Of a stretch of DNA of 32,669 nucleotides, positions 17,188-24,889 are shown piece after piece. The DNA comes from Streptosporangiaceae bacterium (lineage in GTDB: Bacteria; Actinomycetota; Actinomycetes; Streptosporangiales; Streptosporangiaceae), in the NCBI GenBank assembly GCA_025934635.1, contig JAICWX010000070.1, forward strand, positions 1 through 32,669. The letters are read 5' to 3'. A program made the translations under genes and the position numbers. The stretch's first letter is position 1; every line of letters begins with the position of its first letter. The notes under the pieces were generated by a model. That model was given only the letters and a program-made list of their open reading frames with translations, ran no database searches and had not been told where the DNA came from.

Positions 17188-17250
17188 GAAGACCTCAACG
17201 TGAAGACCCGAAGACCTCAACGCGAAGACCGGAAGACCCGAAGGCCTCAG
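17188..17250. repeat. 22-bp tandem repeat built on GAAGACC
   Basis: A 22-bp unit beginning GAAGACCTCAACG and ending with another GAAGACC occurs at 17188-17209 and 17210-17231, differing at two positions. A partial third unit runs to 17250, into the stop codon of the aldo/keto reductase gene. A related GCGAAGRCC array lies at the other end of the same gene (18316-18387). Confidence 0.75.
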
Positions 17251-18278
17251 CCCGCCGCGTCCAGCCGCGCCCGCTGCTCCGCGGAAAGCTCCAGGTCCAC
17301 CGCCCCCAGGCTCTCCTCGAGCTGCGCCACCGAGGACGCCCCGACCAGCGGGATCACCGGCAGGTCCCCGCCGATCATCCACGCCAGCACCACCTGGTTG
17401 ACCGTCGCCCCGGTCTCGGCGGCCACCGCCCGCAGCGCGACCAGCCGCCGCTCCGTCCCCGGATGATCGAACTCCGCCCCCAGCGGCTTGTCCGAACGGA
17501 CGTACCCGCCGCCGATCAGCGGCGAATACGCCACCAGCGTCATCCCAGAACCAGAGCCAGAACCAGAACCAGAACCGGCCGAGTCACGCAGGTAACTCAG
17601 CAGATCCCCGCCCGCCACCCCCAGATCGCCATCCGGCGACAGCCAGATGGGCTGCGTCGTGAGCGGCCGCAGGTACGTGTAGCTGTACTGCAGCACCTCA
17701 TACCCCGGCAGCCCCGCCGCCGCCAGCGAACGCGCCCGTTCCACCTTCCACGACCAGGTATTACTCACCCCGAGCAGCCCCACCATGCCGTCGGAAACAA
17801 GCTCCGCGAATCCCTCCACCGTCTCGGCCAGCGGCACCGAAGAATCATCGACGTGCGCGTACATCAGGTCCAGCCGCGACAGCCCCATGCGCGACATGCT
17901 GCGCTCCGCCGACTCCCTGATCGCCTTGGCCGACAGGCCGTCCATAGAGATGAGCGATCCATCCGGCCGAACAAAGGCAGCCGAAGCCGCCAGCGGCCGC
18001 GCCCCCACCTTCGTGGCGATGACGATCTCGTCCCCGATGCCGCGGCTGCGCCGCCAGCGCCCGAGCAGTTCCTCGCTCTCCCCGCCCTGAGTGCCATTGA
18101 CCCAGAACGCGTAGTTGCCCGAGGTGTCGATGAACGTGCCGCCGGCCTCGACGAACCGGTCCAGGATGGCGAACGAGGTCGCCTCGTCGGTCCGGCTGCC
18201 CATCAGCATCGCGCCCAGGCTCAGCACGCTCACCTCGCGCCTGGTCGCCGGGTTGCTTCCAATGGTTCGGTATCTCAT
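17247..18278 (-). CDS. Aldo/keto reductase with polymorphic Gly-Ser insert
   Basis: This is a 343-aa NAD(P)H-dependent aldo/keto reductase (TIM barrel). The catalytic tetrad is recognisable: Asp in FIDTSGNYAFW, Tyr a few residues on, Lys in IATKVGAR and His in LMYAHVDDS. The C-terminal cofactor motif follows as IPLVGASSVAQLEE. A (Gly-Ser)n stretch at about residues 235-244 is encoded by five tandem CCAGAA-like hexamers and falls between YLRDSAG and MTLVAYSPLIGGG, a loop region. GGAG lies 9 nt before the ATG. A 14-bp palindrome immediately upstream suggests repression by a TetR-type protein. It follows the split transketolase genes on the same strand, but about 110 bp separates them, so co-transcription is uncertain. 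The substrate is unknown. Confidence 0.92.
   Translation of the reverse strand: MRYRTIGSNPATRREVSVLSLGAMLMGSRTDEATSFAILDRFVEAGGTFIDTSGNYAFWVNGTQGGESEELLGRWRRSRGIGDEIVIATKVGARPLAASAAFVRPDGSLISMDGLSAKAIRESAERSMSRMGLSRLDLMYAHVDDSSVPLAETVEGFAELVSDGMVGLLGVSNTWSWKVERARSLAAAGLPGYEVLQYSYTYLRPLTTQPIWLSPDGDLGVAGGDLLSYLRDSAGSGSGSGSGSGMTLVAYSPLIGGGYVRSDKPLGAEFDHPGTERRLVALRAVAAETGATVNQVVLAWMIGGDLPVIPLVGASSVAQLEESLGAVDLELSAEQRARLDAAG
17545..17574. repeat. Hexanucleotide microsatellite (CCAGAA x5) inside the aldo/keto reductase gene
   Basis: Five consecutive hexamers (CCAGAA, CCAGAG, CCAGAA, CCAGAA, CCAGAA) encode alternating Gly and Ser on the minus strand. Because the unit is a multiple of three, slippage would change linker length without breaking the frame. 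Confidence 0.85.
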
Positions 18279-18295
18279 AAGAAGAGTCTCCGAAA

Positions 18296-18309
18296 TAGAG
18301 CACGCTCTA
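18296..18309. promoter_or_regulatory. 14-bp perfect palindrome TAGAGC-AC-GCTCTA, candidate TetR-type operator
   Basis: The two hexamer arms are exact inverted repeats, located about 18-31 bp upstream of the aldo/keto reductase ATG and next to a TTGACT that could act as its -35 box on the minus strand. Palindromes of the form AGAGC-N2-GCTCT are commonly bound by TetR-family repressors. No TetR gene is in the window. Confidence 0.5.
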
Positions 18310-18315
18310 AGTCAA

Positions 18316-18387
18316 GCCGCGAAGACCGCGAAAGCCGGGAAGACCGCGAAGGCCGCGAAGGCCGCGAAGGCCGCGAAGGCCGCGAAG
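18316..18387. repeat. Tandem 9-bp repeat (GCCGCGAAG-like, 8 copies)
   Basis: Eight contiguous 9-bp units fill the interval between the transketolase stop and the aldo/keto reductase promoter. The last four are identical GCCGCGAAG and the earlier ones differ at one or two bases. The array lies in non-coding DNA and ends 1 bp before the transketolase stop codon at 18389. Confidence 0.9.
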
Positions 18388-18388
18388 C

Positions 18389-19294
18389 TCAGGCCAACCC
18401 GAGGAACCTCGTCACCGAACGCCGGATCCCCGCCGCGTCGAGCCCGTGAGCCGCCGCATGATCAGCAGGCTTGCCGTACCGGCGCAGCTCCGAACGCGGC
18501 ACCCCCAGGCTGAGCAGCCGGTGCGGCCGCGACGCCAGCGCCGACGATACCGCGAACGCGGACGTCCCGGCCAGGTACGGCTCCACCAGCACCACCGCCC
18601 CCGATGACCCCTCCAAAGCACGCAGCCCCGCAGCATCGAACGGCCGCACCGTCGTCGCGTACGCCACGGTCACATCCAGATCAGAGACGGCCGAGAGCAC
18701 CGGCGACAGCATCGGCCCCACCGCGACCACCACCGCCCGCTTCCCGGACCGCACAGCCTGCAGCGACCGGGAAACCGGCCGCGCCGCCGCATTGCGACCG
18801 GAAGAAAGCCGCAGGTAAGCAGACCCCGACGCCAAGGAGCTAACCGCCGAACGCAGCAGCCCGGGCACCTCACCCGGGTGCCCCGGCACCAGCACCGAGA
18901 ACCCCGGCACGCTGTCGATCAGCGCCACGTCCTCCGGCGCCTGGTGCGTCCGCCCGGCCGACGCCGCGTCGTACGACGCCCCGATGCTGACCAGCACGGC
19001 ATGCGCGTCCTGGTGCCCCAGATCCAGCTTGACCTGCTCGAAGGCCCGCTCCAGCAGGAACGGCGCGTAGGTGTGCACGATCGGCCGCATGCCGGTCAGC
19101 GCCAGGCCCCCGGCCACGCTGACCATCAGCTGTTCCCTGATGCCCACGTTGAGCACCCGCTCCGGGTAACGGGCCGCGTCCTTGGCGAACATGTCGGCCG
19201 AGATCTCCGCCAGCACCACCGCCGCCAGCGGATCCGAATCGAGCAGCGCCGAGGCCGTCTCGGCGAACACGGTACGCATATCCGTCACCGCCAT
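18389..19294 (-). CDS. Transketolase C-terminal subunit (Pyr and C domains)
   Basis: This 301-aa protein corresponds to the second half of transketolase. The pyrimidine-binding domain includes LNVGIREQLMVSVAGGLALTG (shown by its core NVGIREQ with the conserved Glu that activates thiamine diphosphate), HTYAPFLLERAFEQVKLD and GRTHQAPEDVALIDSVPG, followed by the C-terminal transketolase domain. It must pair with the N-terminal subunit encoded immediately upstream, whose stop shares one base with this ATG (TGATG). Together they would transfer two-carbon ketol units between sugar phosphates, in pentose phosphate metabolism or a specialised sugar pathway. Confidence 0.9.
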   Translation of the reverse strand: MAVTDMRTVFAETASALLDSDPLAAVVLAEISADMFAKDAARYPERVLNVGIREQLMVSVAGGLALTGMRPIVHTYAPFLLERAFEQVKLDLGHQDAHAVLVSIGASYDAASAGRTHQAPEDVALIDSVPGFSVLVPGHPGEVPGLLRSAVSSLASGSAYLRLSSGRNAAARPVSRSLQAVRSGKRAVVVAVGPMLSPVLSAVSDLDVTVAYATTVRPFDAAGLRALEGSSGAVVLVEPYLAGTSAFAVSSALASRPHRLLSLGVPRSELRRYGKPADHAAAHGLDAAGIRRSVTRFLGLA

Positions 19295-19992
19295 CACCCC
19301 TTCCTCTCGACAGTGGCCACCACGAGCTGCGGGCCGCCCGAACCGGAGCCCGCTCCCGCCGACGTCACCCGGAATGCCGCCGCCAGCGCAGCATGGTCGC
19401 GCCCGGACACCCGGGTCGCCGACCACCCGGCCGCCGCGAAGTGCGCCTCGATCCCGCCCGGTCCCCAGCCCCAGGACGAGGACTGGTTGTCCACCGCGAC
19501 CACGGTGAGGTTGGGCAGCGCGGCCGCCCCGGCGTACACGATCGCCTCGCTGTTGCTGCCCTCGTCCAGCTCCGCGTCCCCGACCAGCACGTATACCCGC
19601 GGCGCAACCAGGCCCCGGGCCAGCAGTCCGTGCGCCACACCGACCCCGAGAGGCAGCCCATGCCCCAGCGACCCGCTGGCGATCTCCACCCCCGGCACCA
19701 GCGAACGGTCCGGGTGATACCCGAGCGGCGACGAGGCCGCGCCAAAATCGGCCAGCCACGATTCCGGGATGAACCCCTTGGCCGCCAGCACCGCGTAGTA
19801 GGCGGCCGGCCCGTGCCCCTTGGACAGCAGGAACCGGTCCCGCCCGGGGTCGTCCACCGACGCAGGCGTCACCCGCAGGATCTGGTCGTACAGGACCCAG
19901 AGCACATCGAGCGTCGACGTCGCGCTCGCGTCGTGCTTCTCGTCCCCGGTCATGAGCGTCATCAGCCCGGGGAGCTCCGAATAAGTTCTCAT
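19294..19992 (-). CDS. Transketolase N-terminal subunit (thiamine diphosphate-binding)
   Basis: This 232-aa protein corresponds to the PP domain of transketolase. It has FLLSKGHGPAAYYAVLAAKG, SGSLGHGLPLGVGVAHG, and the thiamine diphosphate/Mg motif GDAELDEGSNSEA followed by AVDNQ. The ATG at 19992 (MRTYSELPGLMTLMTGDEKH) fits family N-termini; the frame is open to 20088, but that would overlap the divergent cobD start. Translation is coupled to the C-terminal subunit by a TGATG overlap. Split transketolases often serve special pathways rather than housekeeping, though which one cannot be told here. Confidence 0.9.
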   Translation of the reverse strand: MRTYSELPGLMTLMTGDEKHDASATSTLDVLWVLYDQILRVTPASVDDPGRDRFLLSKGHGPAAYYAVLAAKGFIPESWLADFGAASSPLGYHPDRSLVPGVEIASGSLGHGLPLGVGVAHGLLARGLVAPRVYVLVGDAELDEGSNSEAIVYAGAAALPNLTVVAVDNQSSSWGWGPGGIEAHFAAAGWSATRVSGRDHAALAAAFRVTSAGAGSGSGGPQLVVATVERKG

Positions 19993-20072
19993 GCCAAAAG
20001 CCTGCCCGAGCACCCCGGAAAGCGCATCGGCCGCCCGCCCCACCCCGCCTAAGCCGATGGTCCTAGGCAACA

Positions 20073-21035
20073 ATGGCTCAGATGCCAAGACGATCCGCGA
20101 GCTTGCCGCTGGCCGCCGGCCTGGCCGCCGGGGTAGCCCTCGACGCCCTGCTCGGCGATCCCCGCCGCGGCCATCCGGTGGCCGCGTTCGGCCGGGCCGC
20201 TTCCGCGCTGGAGGCCCGCGACTACGGCGACAGCCGCGTGCGCGGCGCTGCGCACGCGGCCGCCTGCTTGCTGGCCGTAACCGTCCCCGGTGCTGCGCTG
20301 CATCGCCGCACCCGGGGACGGCCGCTAGGGAGGGCGGCCGCGACCGCGCTCGCGGTCTGGGCCGTCACCGGTGCCCGCTCCCTGCACCATGAGGCCGAAC
20401 GGGTTCGCGTTCCCCTCATCGGCCACGATCTCGCCTCGGCGCGGGAAGTGCTGCCGAACCTCTGCGGTCGCGATCCGTCCCGGCTGGACGAGACGGAGAT
20501 CACCCGGGCGGTGATCGAGTCGGTCGCCGAGAATACGTCGGACGCCGTGGTAGCGCCCCTGCTGTGGGGAGCTGTCGCGGGGCTACCCGGCCTGGTCGCC
20601 TACCGGGCGGTCAACACGCTCGACGCCATGGTGGGGTACCGGTCGGACCGGTACCTGAATTACGGCTGGGCCTCGGCCCGGCTCGATGACGCGGCCAACT
20701 GGGTCCCCGCCCGCGTCACCGCCGCGCTGACCGCGGCCTGCGCCCCCCTGGTCACCAGGGCCAGCCCTCGGAAGGTCATGGATGCAGTGCGCCGCGATGG
20801 CGGGCACCACCCCAGTCCCAACGCGGGCCAGTGCGAGGCCGCCTTCGCGGCCGCGCTCGGCGTGCGCCTCGGCGGTACGAATGTCTACGGTGGCGTGGCC
20901 GAGACGCGCCCTGGGCTGGGGGAGGGGCGCGTCCCGGATCCTGGGGACATCCGCCACGCGATCGTGCTCTCCAGGGCGGTAACCGTCTGCGCGACCGCCC
21001 TGGCCGTGCTGATTGCCGTCGCTACCGGCGCATGA
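20073..21035 (+). CDS. cobD: Adenosylcobinamide-phosphate synthase CobD/CbiB
   Basis: This is a 320-aa multi-pass membrane enzyme of the cobalamin pathway. It attaches the aminopropanol arm to adenosylcobyric acid. Family motifs are ALLGDPRRGHPVAAFGR near the start, VIESVAENTSDAVVAPLLW, YRAVNTLDAMVGYRSDRY and RDGGHHPSPNAGQCEAAFA. Several hydrophobic segments are present. The start could also be the ATG three codons later. It diverges from the transketolase genes, and its 3' end overlaps a tiny convergent membrane-protein gene by 14 bp. cobQ, the preceding step in the pathway, lies 400 bp downstream. No cobalamin riboswitch was recognised upstream. Confidence 0.94.
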   Translation: MAQMPRRSASLPLAAGLAAGVALDALLGDPRRGHPVAAFGRAASALEARDYGDSRVRGAAHAAACLLAVTVPGAALHRRTRGRPLGRAAATALAVWAVTGARSLHHEAERVRVPLIGHDLASAREVLPNLCGRDPSRLDETEITRAVIESVAENTSDAVVAPLLWGAVAGLPGLVAYRAVNTLDAMVGYRSDRYLNYGWASARLDDAANWVPARVTAALTAACAPLVTRASPRKVMDAVRRDGGHHPSPNAGQCEAAFAAALGVRLGGTNVYGGVAETRPGLGEGRVPDPGDIRHAIVLSRAVTVCATALAVLIAVATGA

Positions 21036-21150
21036 AGAAGCTGATGAGCCAGATAACGAGCGCCGCGATGGCGATCCACCACAGCAGGTGCAGGGCGAAA
21101 CCCGCGCCGGCGACGATCAAGATGATCAGCAGAGCGAGCAGGAACAGCAT
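21022..21150 (-). CDS. Small hydrophobic membrane protein (DUF5670/Lmo0937-like)
   Basis: This 42-aa protein is almost entirely two hydrophobic helices: MLFLLALLIILIVAGAGFAL, then HLLWWIAIAALVIWLISFFM, ending in two arginines. It resembles the small Lmo0937-type hydrophobic proteins often induced by envelope stress. It is strongly supported as a real gene by an AAGGAGG ribosome-binding site 8 nt before the ATG. It runs convergently into the last 14 bp of cobD and diverges from the YqaE-like gene. Confidence 0.78.
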   Translation of the reverse strand: MLFLLALLIILIVAGAGFALHLLWWIAIAALVIWLISFFMRR

Positions 21151-21241
21151 TTCTCGGACCTCCTTCTCAAGCCTGAACTGTTCGTGCAACTACCCGGTGG
21201 TGGTTTGTTAAACATCGCTCTGGCGTGGTACCGAGAGAACC

Positions 21242-21421
21242 ATGGGCAAGCTACTGCTGATAATCCTGTGCTTCTTCTTCCCGTTCCTGGCCGTGCTGAT
21301 CAAGTACGGGCCGTGCATGAAGGTGGTGTGGGCGATCGTGCTGCAGCTGATCGGTCACTTCCCCGGCGTGATCTACGGCATCTACCAGGTCACCCGCAAC
21401 ACCGGGCCGACGTCCTACTAG
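21242..21421 (+). CDS. YqaE/Pmp3 family small membrane protein
   Basis: This 59-aa, two-helix membrane protein of the YqaE/Pmp3 (UPF0057) family shows the typical ILCFFFPFLAVLIKYGP first helix and the LQLIGHFPGVIYGIYQ second helix. Members are stress-induced in bacteria, plants and yeast and are thought to affect membrane potential or lipid order. The stop lies 9 bp before the cobQ start, so the two may share a transcript. It is paired head-to-head with another tiny membrane-protein gene. Confidence 0.9.
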   Translation: MGKLLLIILCFFFPFLAVLIKYGPCMKVVWAIVLQLIGHFPGVIYGIYQVTRNTGPTSY

Positions 21422-21430
21422 CCTCGTCCC

Positions 21431-22936
21431 GTGCGAGGAACGCTGCTGGTCGCCGGGACGGCCTCGGACGCCGGCAAGAGCGTGCTGGTGGCCGGGCTGT
21501 GCCGGTGGCTGGCCCGGCAGGGCGTGAAGGTGGCGCCGTTCAAGGCGCAGAACATGTCCCTGAACTCGTTCGTGACGATGGACGGCGCCGAGATCGGCCG
21601 CGCGCAGGTCATGCAGGCGGCCGCGGCGGGCATCGAGCCGACCGCCGACATGAACCCGGTCCTGCTCAAGCCGGGCAGCGACCGGCGCAGCCAGGTCGTG
21701 GTGCTCGGCCACCCCGAGGCCGAGGCCGACGCGCTGGGCTACCGCGCGCACGCGCCGCGGCTGCGCCAGGTCGCGGTGGACAGCCTGAACCGGCTGCGGG
21801 ACGCCTACGACGTGGTCATCTGCGAGGGCGCGGGCAGCCCGGCCGAGATCAACCTGCGCGCGACCGACGTGGCCAACATGGGCCTGGCCCGGGCGGCCGG
21901 CCTGCCGGTCATCGTGACCGGGGACATCGACCGCGGCGGGGTGTTCGCCGCCATGTACGGCACGCTGGCCCTGCTCGAGCCCGAAGACCAGGCGCTGATC
22001 TGCGGCTTCGTGATCAATAAGTTCCGCGGCGCCGCCGAGCTGCTGGACAGCGGCCTGACCATGCTGCACCAGCTCACCGGCCGCCCCGTCCTCGGTGTGC
22101 TGCCCTGGCGCGACGGCCTCTGGGGCGACGCCGAAGACTCCCTCTCGCTCGACACCCGCGCGTTCCCGCCCACTCCGTTCGGCACCAATGGTCTTCTCCG
22201 GGTGGCGGTGGTCCGGTTCCCGCGGATCAGCAACTTCACCGACGCCGACGCGCTGGCGGCCGAGCCCGGCGTGCTGGTCCGGCTGGCCACCAGCCCGGCC
22301 GACCTGGCCGACGCGGACCTGGTGGTGCTGCCCGGCACCCGGGCCACCGTCGCCGACCTGGCCTGGCTGCGGGACCGCGGCCTGGCCGCCGCGGTCGCCG
22401 AGCGGGTCCGGGCCGGCCGCCCCGTCCTCGGCATCTGCGGCGGCTACCAGATGCTGGCCAGCCAGATCGACGACCCGGTGGAGTCGCGTCGCGGGACCGT
22501 CGACGGGCTCGGGCTGCTGCCGGTGCGGGTCCGGTTCGGCGCCGAGAAGATCCTGGGCCGCCCGCGCGGGAGCGCGCTCGGCGCGCCGGTCACCGGGTAC
22601 GAGATCCACCACGGCGTCGCCGAGCTCACCGATCCCACCGTGGAACCGTTCCTGGACGGCTGCCGCCGCGGCGCCCTGTGGGGCACCAGCTGGCACGGCG
22701 CCCTGGAGAACGACGAGTTCAGGCGCGCGTTCCTGGCCGAGGTGGCGGCGCTGGCCGGCCGGGACTTCCGGCCCGCGCCGGACACCAGCTTCGCTGCCAT
22801 CCGGGAGGCGCGCCTCGACGTGCTCGGCGACCTGGTCGCCGGGCACCTCGACACCGGGGCGCTGACCCGGCTGATCGAGGACGGCCCGGTGCCCGGTTTG
22901 CCCGTGCTTGCCACCACACTCAACCACTATCGGTAA
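21431..22936 (+). CDS. cobQ: Cobyric acid synthase CobQ (CbiP)
   Basis: This 501-aa amidotransferase amidates four side chains of adenosylcobyrinic acid a,c-diamide using glutamine. The N-terminal P-loop-like domain has [19 protein letters not shown] and [14 protein letters not shown], then [13 protein letters not shown] and [12 protein letters not shown]. The C-terminal class-I-like glutaminase domain has [14 protein letters not shown] and the nucleophile loop GICGGYQML, with the His of GYEIHHG later. The start is GTG. Length matches the family. It is followed 9 bp later by the ohr gene on the same strand. Confidence 0.96.
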   Translation: MRGTLLVAGTASDAGKSVLVAGLCRWLARQGVKVAPFKAQNMSLNSFVTMDGAEIGRAQVMQAAAAGIEPTADMNPVLLKPGSDRRSQVVVLGHPEAEADALGYRAHAPRLRQVAVDSLNRLRDAYDVVICEGAGSPAEINLRATDVANMGLARAAGLPVIVTGDIDRGGVFAAMYGTLALLEPEDQALICGFVINKFRGAAELLDSGLTMLHQLTGRPVLGVLPWRDGLWGDAEDSLSLDTRAFPPTPFGTNGLLRVAVVRFPRISNFTDADALAAEPGVLVRLATSPADLADADLVVLPGTRATVADLAWLRDRGLAAAVAERVRAGRPVLGICGGYQMLASQIDDPVESRRGTVDGLGLLPVRVRFGAEKILGRPRGSALGAPVTGYEIHHGVAELTDPTVEPFLDGCRRGALWGTSWHGALENDEFRRAFLAEVAALAGRDFRPAPDTSFAAIREARLDVLGDLVAGHLDTGALTRLIEDGPVPGLPVLATTLNHYR

Positions 22937-22945
22937 GGTCTGCTC

Positions 22946-23365
22946 ATGCCCGACAAGGTCCTTTACTGCGCGAAGGCCACGTCGACGGGGGATGGCCGCA
23001 ACGGCCACGTCGTTACGTCCGACCAGCGCCTCGATCTCGACCTCGCCCTGCCCGAGTCGATGGGCGGCGACGGCAACGGCACCAACCCCGAGCAGCTGTT
23101 CGCGGCCGGGTACGCGGCCTGCTTCCACAGCGCGCTGCGGATCGTGGCCCGCCGCGCCAAGACCGATCCCGGCCAGTCCACCGTGTCCGCCGAGGTCGGC
23201 ATCGGCCCCGAGGGCGACGCCTTCGGCCTGGTGGTCACGTTGATCATCAGCATTCCCGGGCTCGAGCGCGAGCAGGTGCGGGAGCTGGCCGAGGCGGCCC
23301 ACCAGGTATGCCCGTACTCCCGCGCCACCCGCGGCAACATCAGCGTCGAGCTGCGAGTTCCCTAG
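22946..23365 (+). CDS. Organic hydroperoxide resistance protein (Ohr/OsmC family)
   Basis: This 139-aa thiol peroxidase of the Ohr subgroup reduces organic hydroperoxides, with electrons from lipoylated proteins. The two catalytic cysteines are in YAACFHSAL (peroxidatic) and AHQVCPYSRATRGN (resolving), and the Ohr-type GTNPEQLFAAGYAA precedes the first. The C-terminal NISVELRV strand is typical. It follows cobQ with a 9-bp gap and precedes the VOC gene with 25 bp. No OhrR repressor gene is adjacent. Confidence 0.93.
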   Translation: MPDKVLYCAKATSTGDGRNGHVVTSDQRLDLDLALPESMGGDGNGTNPEQLFAAGYAACFHSALRIVARRAKTDPGQSTVSAEVGIGPEGDAFGLVVTLIISIPGLEREQVRELAEAAHQVCPYSRATRGNISVELRVP

Positions 23366-23390
23366 CGTTCGGCTGCGTTACGCTCAGGGA

Positions 23391-23873
23391 ATGGATCTCG
23401 CCGCCATCGAAGCCGAACGCGCCCGCCTGCACGCCGCGTACGTCAAGGACAGCCGGCCGGACAGCAGCGCCCGCGGTATCCACCACACCGCGCTGCTCAG
23501 CTCCGACGTGGAGCGGACGATCCGCTTCTACCAGGGCGTCCTGGAGTTCCCGCTGACCGAGATCATCGAGAACCGCGACTACGAGGGCTCCAGCCACTTC
23601 TTCTTCGACGTCGGCAACGGCAACCTGCTCGCCTTCTTCGACTTCCCCGGCCTCGACCTTGGCCCGTACGCCGAGGTCCTCGGCGGCCTGCACCACCTCG
23701 CGATCTCGGTCTCGCCCGAGAAATGGTCCGCGCTGCGCGCCAACCTCGAGGCCGCCAACGTCGAGTACATGGAAGAAAGCGGCACCAGCCTCTACTTCCG
23801 CGACCCCGACGGCGCCCGCCTGGAACTCCTCGCCGACCCCCTCGGCGAGATGTACGGCCAGACCGTCCTCTGA
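23391..23873 (+). CDS. VOC (glyoxalase/dioxygenase-fold) family protein
   Basis: This 160-aa vicinal-oxygen-chelate fold protein has two beta-alpha-beta modules: GIHHTALLSSDVERTIRFYQ with VLEFPLTEI, and LHHLAISVSPEKWSALRANL with YFRDPDGARLELL. Possible metal ligands are His in GIHHTA and HHLAI and Glu in RLELL. Such proteins include glyoxalases, dioxygenases and antibiotic-binding proteins, and the reaction here is unknown. CAGGGA precedes the ATG. It is closely followed (6 bp) by the ADP-ribosylglycohydrolase gene. Confidence 0.9.
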   Translation: MDLAAIEAERARLHAAYVKDSRPDSSARGIHHTALLSSDVERTIRFYQGVLEFPLTEIIENRDYEGSSHFFFDVGNGNLLAFFDFPGLDLGPYAEVLGGLHHLAISVSPEKWSALRANLEAANVEYMEESGTSLYFRDPDGARLELLADPLGEMYGQTVL

Positions 23874-23879
23874 CCCGGC

Positions 23880-24884
23880 TTGGATGCGGCGAGCCGCGCC
23901 CGGGGCGCGCTGTACGGGCTGGCGATCGGGGATGCACTCGGCATGCCGACGCAAATGCTCTCCCGCCCGGAGATCCGCGCTCGCTGGGGCGACCTGCTGA
24001 CCGGCTTCGAACCCGCCCCGCCCGGTCACCCCATCGCCGCGGGCATGCCCGCCGGGACGGTCACCGACGACACCGAGCAGGCCGTCCTCCTCGGCCGCCT
24101 GCTGGTCAGCGGACACGGAATAATCGATCCGAACGAGTTCGCCGCTGCCCTCGTCAGCTGGGAACGCGACATGGCCGGGCGCGGTTCGCTGGACTTGCTC
24201 GGCCCCTCCACCAAGCGCGCCGTCGCCGCCGTCCTGGCCGGCACCCCGCCCGGGGAAGCCGGCTCCGCCGGCGACACCAACGGCGCCGCCATGCGGATAG
24301 CCCCGGTGGGCATCGCGGTTTCCCCCGATGACCTCCCGATGCTCGTCGGCCAGGTTGTGATGGCGAGCCGCGTCACCCATAACACCGGGATCGCGCTGGC
24401 CGGCGCCGCGGCGGTGGCCGCCGCGGTGAGCGCGGGCGTTTCCGGTGCCACCGTCGCCGACGCCACCATCCTGGGCGCTGACGCTGCGTCCATCGCGAAG
24501 CGCTGCGGCCACTGGGTGGCTGGCGCGGACGTCGCGGCGCGCATCGGGTGGGCGACTGGCCTGGTCACTGATCGCTCCCCACGCGATGCGGCCGATCTGA
24601 TCTATCGTTTGGTCGGTACCAGCCTGGCCACCCAGGAATCGGTGCCGGCCGCGTTCGCCGTGCTGGCCGCGATCCCCGATGACCCGTGGCGGGCCTGCCT
24701 GCTGGCCGCCTCACTCGGCGGCGACTGCGACACGATCGCGGCCATGGCCGGCGCGATCACCGGTGCCTGCCACGGTATCGAGGCCTTCCCGCCCGGGGCC
24801 ATCGCCGTCATCGACGCCCAGGACCTGGGCCTCGCTTCCCTGGCCGACGACCTGCTCGCCCTGCGATCCGGGCCGGTTCAGTAG
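23880..24884 (+). CDS. ADP-ribosylglycohydrolase family protein (DraG-like)
   Basis: This 334-aa all-helical hydrolase uses two metal ions to cleave ADP-ribose linkages or related N-glycosides. Metal-binding motifs are visible: ARGALYGLAIGDALGMP at the N-terminus, GTVTDDTEQAVLL (about 59-71), GDTNGAAMRIAPVGIA, and GGDCDTIAAMAGAITGA near the C-terminus. The start appears to be TTG at 23880, because family N-termini begin just before the RARGALxGLAxGDALG segment. A PfkB sugar kinase lies 750 bp downstream on the same strand, separated by a toxin-antitoxin pair on the other strand; DraG/PfkB pairs are a recurring arrangement in actinobacteria and suggest processing of an ADP-ribosyl or nucleoside-derived sugar. 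Confidence 0.92.
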   Translation: MDAASRARGALYGLAIGDALGMPTQMLSRPEIRARWGDLLTGFEPAPPGHPIAAGMPAGTVTDDTEQAVLLGRLLVSGHGIIDPNEFAAALVSWERDMAGRGSLDLLGPSTKRAVAAVLAGTPPGEAGSAGDTNGAAMRIAPVGIAVSPDDLPMLVGQVVMASRVTHNTGIALAGAAAVAAAVSAGVSGATVADATILGADAASIAKRCGHWVAGADVAARIGWATGLVTDRSPRDAADLIYRLVGTSLATQESVPAAFAVLAAIPDDPWRACLLAASLGGDCDTIAAMAGAITGACHGIEAFPPGAIAVIDAQDLGLASLADDLLALRSGPVQ

Positions 24885-24889
24885 CCCCG

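Larger units (their letters stand above)
16800..17246. other. Gene-free, repeat-rich 450-bp stretch between tRNA-Arg and the aldo/keto reductase gene
   Basis: No supported coding frame lies here. It should contain the tRNA promoter (upstream of 16799 on the minus strand). It also holds a 17-bp palindrome (17018-17034), a long inverted repeat (17078-17130) and a tandem repeat block reaching the end of the aldo/keto reductase gene (17188-17250). A small AT-rich patch (TTAATTG near 17041) stands out from the GC-rich background. Confidence 0.5.

Noticed and set aside
16945..17382. 145-aa minus-strand frame over the repeat-rich gap
   Set aside because: Overlaps the end of the aldo/keto reductase gene in another frame and has shadow-like composition.
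21251..23302. 683-aa minus-strand frame opposite cobQ and ohr
   Set aside because: It is the GC-rich antisense shadow of two clear genes, with Gly/Asp/His/Gln-rich composition and no domain.
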